From assembly GCA_949280095.1 (NCBI GenBank), contig CASDHD010000004.1:1-27573 (forward strand): a stretch of 27,573 nt of DNA, read 5' to 3'. The DNA comes from an uncultured Bacilli bacterium. Lineage in GTDB: Bacteria; Bacillota_I; Bacilli_A; RF39; UBA660. The notes below the pieces were generated by a model. That model saw only the letters and a list, made by a program, of their open reading frames with translations, was not told the origin of the DNA and searched no databases. Shown in pieces: positions 22,321 to 27,573 of the stretch. Made by a program: the position numbers and the translations under genes. Position 1 is the first letter of the stretch, and every line of letters starts with the position of its first letter.

Positions 22321-23334
22321 ATGATAGAAAAAGCAAATACGAAAATGATTGAAGATATAAAAAATATAATCATGAGTAGTAGAGAAAAAGTTACTTATGC
22401 TGTAAATAATACAATGGTGAATGCTTATTGGAATGTTGGCAAAATAATTGTAGAAAATGAACAAAATGGAAATATAAAAGCAGAATACGGAAAACAAGTG
22501 ATGCAAGAACTTTCTAAGGAATTAAAAAAAACTTTAGGTTCGGGATTTTCTGTTTCTAATCTTCAATACATGCGTAGATTTTATATTACTTATCCAAAAC
22601 AACAGACACTGTCTGTTAAATTGAGTTGGTCGCATTATTGCGAATTATTAAGCATTGAAGAGGAAGACGAACGAAATTTTTATGAGAAAGAATGCATTAA
22701 TGCGAATTGGAGTGTTAGAGAGTTAAAAAGACAAATTGAAACCTCTTTATTTGAAAGGTTACTTTTATCAGACGGAAAACAAAATAAAGAAATTGTTTAC
22801 AAACTTTCAAAGGAAGGACAAACATTAAATAAACCAGAGGATATTTTAAAAGAACCTTATGTATTTGAGTTTTTGGGAATAAAAGAAAATAAGCCTATAT
22901 TAGAAAAAGATTTAGAAGGCAAGTTAGTGAAACATATAGAAGATTTTTTACTGGAATTAGGAAAAGGGTTTATGTTTGTTGGAACACAACAAAGGATTAC
23001 CTTAGGAAATATTCATTATTATGTAGATATGGTTTTCTATAATAAGATTTTAAGATGTTATGTTTTGATTGATTTAAAGATAGGTCAAATGAAACCAGAA
23101 TATGCTGGACAAATGAATATGTATTTGAATTATTATGATAAAGAAATTAATGATGAAAATGATAGCAAGCCAATAGGAATTATACTTTGTAAAAGCAAAA
23201 AGACAGTTGATATGGAGTATGCTTTAGGAGGACTTTCTAATAATGTGTTTGCATCAACATATACGTACTATATTCCAAACAAAGAGCAATTAATTAGTGA
23301 AGTAGAAAAAGTTTTAAATGATAAGAATAATTAA
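22321..23334 (+). CDS. YhcG/DUF1016 family PD-(D/E)XK nuclease-like protein
   Basis: 337 residues. The N-terminal DUF1016 domain (about 10-150) has NAYWNVGKIIVENEQNG, GFSVSNLQYMRRFY and SWSHYCELL, with LKRQIETSLFERLLLS at its end. The C-terminal nuclease domain (about 175-320) has VFEFLG, then Asp236 (YYVDMVFYN) and D251-L-K253 (LIDLKIGQ), a PD-(D/E)XK-type metal site, followed by AGQMNMYLNYYD. The frame is open earlier, but ATG 22321 follows AAAGGAACC at SD distance and matches the family's usual start. The role of these proteins is unresolved; they are often found on mobile or restriction islands. Here it is an orphan, 25 bases ahead of the cyclophilin gene. Confidence 0.9.
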   Translation: MIEKANTKMIEDIKNIIMSSREKVTYAVNNTMVNAYWNVGKIIVENEQNGNIKAEYGKQVMQELSKELKKTLGSGFSVSNLQYMRRFYITYPKQQTLSVKLSWSHYCELLSIEEEDERNFYEKECINANWSVRELKRQIETSLFERLLLSDGKQNKEIVYKLSKEGQTLNKPEDILKEPYVFEFLGIKENKPILEKDLEGKLVKHIEDFLLELGKGFMFVGTQQRITLGNIHYYVDMVFYNKILRCYVLIDLKIGQMKPEYAGQMNMYLNYYDKEINDENDSKPIGIILCKSKKTVDMEYALGGLSNNVFASTYTYYIPNKEQLISEVEKVLNDKNN

Positions 23335-23359
23335 AAATAAAAAGAAGAGAGTGAAGAAT

Positions 23360-23980
23360 ATGAAAAAATTAAAAATTGTTTTTGCTGTACTTTGTATGTT
23401 TTGTTTAACGGGATGTAGTGAAAAAGAAGTTTTAAGTGAAGAAATGCAATATGAAAATATGACTTATCAAGAAACAAATAAGAAAACAAATAATGTTATG
23501 ATTGAACTTGATGATGAACGCAAGATTTTTTTAGAATTGTATCCAGATGTAGCACCAATTTCAGTTAAGAATTTTAAAAAGTTAGTAGAAAGTGATTTCT
23601 ATAACGATATTATCTTTCATCGTGTAGTAAAAGACTTTGTTATTCAAGCTGGAGACGGTACAAGTTTAGGAAGAAATGCTAGTACGATTAAAGGTGAGTT
23701 TAATGCAAATGGAGTTGAAAACAATTTGAAACATGAACGAGGAGTTCTTTCTATGGCACGCAGTAATATCAGTATGGATAGTGCTAGTAGTCAGTTCTTT
23801 ATTATGCTTGAGGATAATAGTAGTCTAGATGGTCAGTATGCAGCTTTCGGGCGTGTCATTGCTGGAATGGATGTAGTTGATTCAATCGGGAGTGTTGTAA
23901 CGGATAGCAGAGATAAACCTATTAAAGATATCAAAATAAAAAGAACAGAATTTGTGAAAGTGGTGAATAAAGATGAATAG
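23360..23980 (+). CDS. Cyclophilin-type peptidyl-prolyl isomerase lipoprotein
   Basis: 206 residues. A lipoprotein signal ends in LTGC with Cys19. The cyclophilin domain runs from about residue 43 to the end, with FHRVVKDFVIQAGDG (catalytic Arg and Gln), GVLSMARSN, SQFFIML and LDGQYAAFGRVIAGMDVVD. The Trp of human CypA before LDG is Ser here, as in many bacterial members. It should assist folding of exported proteins at the outer face of the membrane. The true start is ATG 23360 (SD GAGAGTGAAG); the frame extends upstream but that would spoil the signal peptide. The stop overlaps the gltX start by 8 bases. Confidence 0.92.
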   Translation: MKKLKIVFAVLCMFCLTGCSEKEVLSEEMQYENMTYQETNKKTNNVMIELDDERKIFLELYPDVAPISVKNFKKLVESDFYNDIIFHRVVKDFVIQAGDGTSLGRNASTIKGEFNANGVENNLKHERGVLSMARSNISMDSASSQFFIMLEDNSSLDGQYAAFGRVIAGMDVVDSIGSVVTDSRDKPIKDIKIKRTEFVKVVNKDE

Positions 23981-25625
23981 ACAAGAATTAGCAGATTTAA
24001 TATTTCCGAATATTACAAAAACAATTGCAGATTATGAGGCAATGTATCCAGAAAGAAATCTAGGAGAGAATGCGCGCGTTACTCGTTTTGCTCCAAGTCC
24101 AACGGGTTTTATGCACATTGGTCATTTTATGCCTTGTTTAATTGATTATGTATTAGCACGTCAAAGTGATGGAATATTTTATTTAAGAAATGAAGATACA
24201 GATACATCTCGTACGGTAGAAGGAGCTGTAGAATACATCCGTTCCGTTTTAAATACTTATGGCTTAAACCCTGATGAATACGAATATCGTGATACAGACG
24301 AAGTCAAAGGAAACTATGGACCATATATTCAATCCGCAAGAAAAGAGATTTATCATGCTTTTATTAAGCATTTAATCATAGAAGGAAAAGCTTATCCATG
24401 TTTTTTAACGCAAGAAGAAATGGATGTTATTCGTGAAGGTCAAGCAAGGGATAAAAGAAGAATTGGAATTTATGGTAGATACGCTAAGTATCGCGATTTA
24501 CCAGTAGAAGAGGCGATAGAAAAAATTAAAAATGGTGAATCTTATACTATTCGTTTAAAAAGTAATGGAGACTTCAATCGTAAGTTTAAATTTAATGATT
24601 TAGCAAATGGTGAAATGGAATTCCCAGAAAATGATATTGATATTCCAATTATGAAAAGCAAAGATGGGCTTCCAACTTATCATTTTGCTCATTTAGTCGA
24701 TGACCATTTGATGCATACAACTCATGTTGTACGTGGACAAGAGTGGATCAGTTCTATTCCAGTTCATTACGAATTATTTAAAACTTTTGGGTTTAAAATG
24801 CCAAAATATATTCATATTCCATTAATTTTGAAAAAAGAAGGCGAAACAATTAGAAAAATATCAAAACGCTTAGATCCGGAAGCAAAAATGACGTATTATG
24901 AAGAAAAAGGTTATCCTACTATGGCTGTTATTGAAGCTATTATGACGATTGCAAATTCCAATTACGAAGCATGGAGAGAAGGACATCCTGATGCTCATTT
25001 CACAGAATTTGAGTTTTCTCCAAAGAAAATGAGTAGTAGTGGTGCTTTATTTGATTTAGATAAACTTGATAATATTTCTAAAAATTATATAAGTCATTTA
25101 ACAAAAGAAGAAGTTTATGATGGTGTTCTTGCTTGGAGTAAAGTTTATGATGAAGACTTTTCTAAAATCTTAGAAAAGTACAAAGATTATTCTATGAAAA
25201 TATATAATATAGAAAGAGAACAAAAGAAACCTAGAAAAGACTATACATATTATAGTGAAATTAAAGAGAAGACTTGGTATATGTATGACGAATACTTTGA
25301 TGTAGCTAAAGCAGATTTTTCTGCTTATGATGGAGAAGATGTTAAAACAATATTAACGCAATATAAAGTGATTTATAACGAAAATGATACGATGGAAGAA
25401 TGGTTTAATAAAATAAAAGAATTGTGTACAGAATTAAATTATGCAACAGATATGAAAGCTTATAAATCGGATCCAAGTCAATATAAGGGTAGTGTTGTTG
25501 ATGTTACGAATATTATTCGTATTGCTCTTACAACACTTACTACGACACCTGATTTGTATAGCATTATGAAATTATTAGGAAAGACGAGAATTTTAGCAAG
25601 ATTTGATAAAATGATTGCAAAATAA
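23973..25625 (+). CDS. gltX: Glutamate--tRNA ligase
   Basis: 550 residues, class I synthetase. The HIGH motif is MHIGH (47-51) in FAPSPTGFMHIGHF, the KMSKS counterpart is KISKR (295-299), and the Glu-specific FYLRNEDTDTSR (69-80) and HVVRGQEWISSIPVH (251-265) follow. It is longer than the usual 470-500 residues, matching a longer subfamily found in some Firmicutes. It charges tRNA-Glu, and in organisms lacking GlnRS also tRNA-Gln for GatCAB amidation; whether that holds here cannot be seen. It is translationally coupled to the cyclophilin gene. A T-run follows the stop but without a clear hairpin. Confidence 0.94.
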   Translation: MNRQELADLIFPNITKTIADYEAMYPERNLGENARVTRFAPSPTGFMHIGHFMPCLIDYVLARQSDGIFYLRNEDTDTSRTVEGAVEYIRSVLNTYGLNPDEYEYRDTDEVKGNYGPYIQSARKEIYHAFIKHLIIEGKAYPCFLTQEEMDVIREGQARDKRRIGIYGRYAKYRDLPVEEAIEKIKNGESYTIRLKSNGDFNRKFKFNDLANGEMEFPENDIDIPIMKSKDGLPTYHFAHLVDDHLMHTTHVVRGQEWISSIPVHYELFKTFGFKMPKYIHIPLILKKEGETIRKISKRLDPEAKMTYYEEKGYPTMAVIEAIMTIANSNYEAWREGHPDAHFTEFEFSPKKMSSSGALFDLDKLDNISKNYISHLTKEEVYDGVLAWSKVYDEDFSKILEKYKDYSMKIYNIEREQKKPRKDYTYYSEIKEKTWYMYDEYFDVAKADFSAYDGEDVKTILTQYKVIYNENDTMEEWFNKIKELCTELNYATDMKAYKSDPSQYKGSVVDVTNIIRIALTTLTTTPDLYSIMKLLGKTRILARFDKMIAK

Positions 25626-25671
25626 CTGTCTTTTTTTTATAATAACTATTGAAAAAAGATGGGTGAAGAAA

Positions 25672-27363
25672 ATGGCCGAAACAAAGACGAAAGCAAAAAA
25701 AGCGACAAATGTAACTACAAAACAAAGTAAGGAGGATTCTGTAAAAAAAGCCCAACCTAAAAAACCAGCTTCTACGAGTAAGACTACAACATCTACAGTA
25801 AAAAAAAGCGCGAGTACTAAAAAGGCATCTGAAGCTTCTAAGACAACAAAAAAAACAACTGTTGAAAAGAAAACAAATACTTCTGTGGCAGAGAAAAAAG
25901 AAGCACCAAAAAAGTCAACAACGACCAAGTCAAAATCTACTACTAAAAAAAGTAATACACCTGTAAACGAGAAAAAGAGTACATCTGTAAAAGCGGATTC
26001 TAAAGCAAAAGAAAAAAAGAATATTTCTACTTCATCTTCAATAAAAACAAAAACAGCATCAGCATCAACAAAGAAGAAAGAGACTAATCCATCTCTTAAA
26101 ACAAAGAGTACAAAAACGACGACAAAAGCAAAAACAAATTCAAATGTAAAGCAAAAGAATTCTTCTTCAAAAGTAAAACCAGAACCTGTAAAAACGATTA
26201 CATCTAAAGGGAAAATAAAAGGTAAAGAAATTTCTCAAAAAAGAAAATATGAAAATATATTTGATCTTTTAAAGAAAAATGGAAAAGCATTTGTTAAGAA
26301 AGGACAACAAGTTTGTTCTGCTTTTGGCAAAAAAGCAAGTCTAGGTACAAAAAAACTAGGTTCTAATTTAAAAAAAGCGAGTAGTTTTTCTTTTGAAAAA
26401 CTAAAAAGTGCTTCCAAAAATTTATTTAGAAGTATAAATGTAGGAATAAAGGCTATAGGCTCGTTTTTAAAAGAAAAAAAGCAAAATCGAAAAAAAGAAC
26501 CTATATTAAAGAAAAAGCAACTTTTAAAAGAAAACAAACAAGAAGAATTTTCATTAACAGAAAAGAAAGAAAAAAAGAAAAGAAAGCCATTAAGAAGTTT
26601 TATTATTCTTATCTTTTTAGTCGGAATCATTGCTGCATGTCTTATGATTCCATATGGCACTACAACTTATTTGTCAGTAGATTCAAATAAACTTTTAGAT
26701 GTACCTAAGTTTGTAAAAATCAAAGAAGAATGTTGTAATTATAGTGCTACTTTTAGTACCCCAAGAAGTGTATGGTCTTTACAAAAAGATTTAGATAAAA
26801 TTATTAGTAGTTATGAAGTTTTACAGTGTGATGGCAAACAATATTATTATAATGCTAAAGAAAATTATACAATCACAGATTATGGAATTATAGATGGAAC
26901 TTTCTTGAATCAAGTTTATTTTACTTATGGTTCTGGAAATTCTTGCGATATCGATACAAAGTTTAAAAAGCTAGAATTACTTGCAGATGATTTTTCTTTA
27001 AATGATGCTAAAAAAGATGGTAATTATGTAATTGATGGTGATAAAGTTTATAATCAAGAGGCTTATGAAGATTTTATGGAAAATGTTAAAAATAAGATTC
27101 CAAGTACATTACGAATTGTAACAACGAATGCTGATGGCGACGTTTTAATCACTGATTTAGAGTATTTAAGTAGTGGTAAGTATATGGTATCTTATGATGG
27201 GACAAGAGATAGAAATGCTAAAAATCATCGAAGTATTATTGCTTATAAGTTTGAACATTTAAAAGTAAGTAAAAATAAATTGTATGCTTATAACGGTGAA
27301 TTAGATACAAAAAGTAAGAAGAAATATGAAACATATTATTTACTAACAGTTCCAAGTGAATAG
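25672..27363 (+). CDS. Membrane protein: Lys/Ser/Thr-rich tail plus DUF4362-like domain
   Basis: 563 residues. Residues 1 to about 185 are a low-complexity, histone H1-like run of Lys, Thr, Ser and Ala. Residues 185-300 remain very basic with GK, KK and Ser motifs. One membrane segment follows at about 308-328 (SFIILIFLVGIIAACLMIP), then an outer domain to the end with Cys pairs (EECCNYS, LQCDGK, SCDID) and a stretch resembling DUF4362 (FMENVKNKIPSTLRIVTTN, GDVLITDLEY, YDGTRDRN). The positive-inside rule places the basic tail in the cytoplasm, where it could bind DNA or RNA; that is inference. The start ATG 25672 follows GGTGAAG; the frame is open from 25615 but overlaps gltX and lacks an SD. 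A terminator follows. Confidence 0.8.
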   Translation: MAETKTKAKKATNVTTKQSKEDSVKKAQPKKPASTSKTTTSTVKKSASTKKASEASKTTKKTTVEKKTNTSVAEKKEAPKKSTTTKSKSTTKKSNTPVNEKKSTSVKADSKAKEKKNISTSSSIKTKTASASTKKKETNPSLKTKSTKTTTKAKTNSNVKQKNSSSKVKPEPVKTITSKGKIKGKEISQKRKYENIFDLLKKNGKAFVKKGQQVCSAFGKKASLGTKKLGSNLKKASSFSFEKLKSASKNLFRSINVGIKAIGSFLKEKKQNRKKEPILKKKQLLKENKQEEFSLTEKKEKKKRKPLRSFIILIFLVGIIAACLMIPYGTTTYLSVDSNKLLDVPKFVKIKEECCNYSATFSTPRSVWSLQKDLDKIISSYEVLQCDGKQYYYNAKENYTITDYGIIDGTFLNQVYFTYGSGNSCDIDTKFKKLELLADDFSLNDAKKDGNYVIDGDKVYNQEAYEDFMENVKNKIPSTLRIVTTNADGDVLITDLEYLSSGKYMVSYDGTRDRNAKNHRSIIAYKFEHLKVSKNKLYAYNGELDTKSKKKYETYYLLTVPSE

Positions 27364-27386
27364 ATGATTTAAATGTATAATTTATA

Positions 27387-27426
27387 AAAGCAATCAAAAG
27401 GTCTTAGTTCTTTAATGGTTGCTTTT
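27387..27426 (+). terminator. Rho-independent terminator
   Basis: AAAGCAATC (27387-27395) pairs with GGTTGCTTT (27417-27425, one G-U), and the T run continues. Confidence 0.75.
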
Positions 27427-27450
27427 TCATTTAATCGTTATTTTTTGATG

Positions 27451-27479
27451 TTGTCATTTTATAAGAATTCTTTTATAAT
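27451..27479 (+). promoter_or_regulatory. Consensus-like promoter
   Basis: TTGTCA (27451-27456), a 17-base spacer and TATAAT (27474-27479), with the SD GAAGGTGG and ATG 27506 downstream. Confidence 0.8.
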
Positions 27480-27505
27480 TGAATAAATAATAGAAGGTGG
27501 ACAAA

Positions 27506-27573
27506 ATGGAATCAAAGAAAAAGAAAACAATAGCAATAGTAGGAATATTACTAGTCCTAGGAGTTATAGCAGG
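27506..27573 (+). CDS. N-terminus of a membrane or secreted protein (cut by window end)
   Basis: ATG 27506 with SD AGAAGGTGG opens a frame to the window end: a basic start (MESKKKKT) followed by IAIVGILLVLGVIA, the beginning of a signal peptide or membrane anchor. Too little is present to name it. It has its own strong promoter. Confidence 0.7.
   Translation, partial: MESKKKKTIAIVGILLVLGVIA

Noticed and set aside
25593..25928. A 111-codon minus-strand ORF rich in Phe and Val
   Set aside because: It is the reverse reading of the Lys/Thr/Ser-rich tail of the plus-strand gene, since AAA and ACA give Phe and Cys/Val-type codons. Not a gene.
1..27573. CRISPR array, transposase or integrase
   Set aside because: No regularly spaced direct repeats and no recombinase or transposase motifs were found on either strand.

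Overview
The window is very AT-rich, gene-dense, and reads with the standard code: UGA is used as a stop and Trp is encoded by UGG. SD sequences of the GGAGG type, many extended -10 promoters (TGnTATAAT or TGnTATACT), a Bacillus-type LexA box, lipoproteins, MurB and OmpR-type regulation point to a low-GC Firmicute (Bacilli or Clostridia grade, probably a gut or host-associated lineage). It is not a code-4 mollicute. The exact genus cannot be read from the sequence.

Layout. 1-2192: the end of an unrecognised gene, a single-pass membrane protein, a DUF1848 protein, a small ORF and a tRNA-Gln(CUG) with a terminator. 2193-5098: an island-like stretch beside the tRNA, with a start-less minus-strand gene remnant, an MFS permease with distinctive Arg codon use, an unusual double hairpin, and two unknown genes, the second with a C-terminal Cys cluster. 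5247-6060: a coiled-coil hypothetical protein. 6073-11969: a MacB/FtsX-type ABC exporter (ATPase plus 847-aa permease) followed by an OmpR-type response regulator and histidine kinase. Between exporter and two-component genes lies a 548-bp space holding what looks like a type I toxin-antitoxin locus, then a short truncated ORF. 12030-14940: a hypothetical gene, a decayed gene with two in-frame stops and a frameshift, and a minus-strand SOS operon (uvrX-like Y-family polymerase plus yolD) under a perfect LexA/DinR box. 15038-18638: an ABCG-like half transporter, a DMT permease and murB. 18658-21387: a promoter, a hypothetical gene and a coupled lipoprotein gene whose reading frame is broken at an A8 tract directly after the lipobox Cys. 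21387-25625: an AlkD-like repair protein with an apparently leaderless start, a large inverted repeat, a YhcG/DUF1016 nuclease, a cyclophilin lipoprotein and gltX. 25672-27573: a membrane protein with a long Lys/Ser/Thr-rich cytoplasmic tail and a DUF4362-like outer domain, then the start of another membrane or secreted protein.

Functional themes. There is envelope stress and export (ABC-TCS module, ABCG-like transporter, MFS, DMT), DNA damage tolerance and repair (UvrX/YolD with SOS box, AlkD-like, DUF1016 nuclease), and surface lipoproteins. The most notable possible new systems are the compact type I toxin-antitoxin-like locus at about 9500-9770 and the putative phase-switchable lipoprotein at 19446-21351. 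Both rest on sequence reading only and need transcript or population data.
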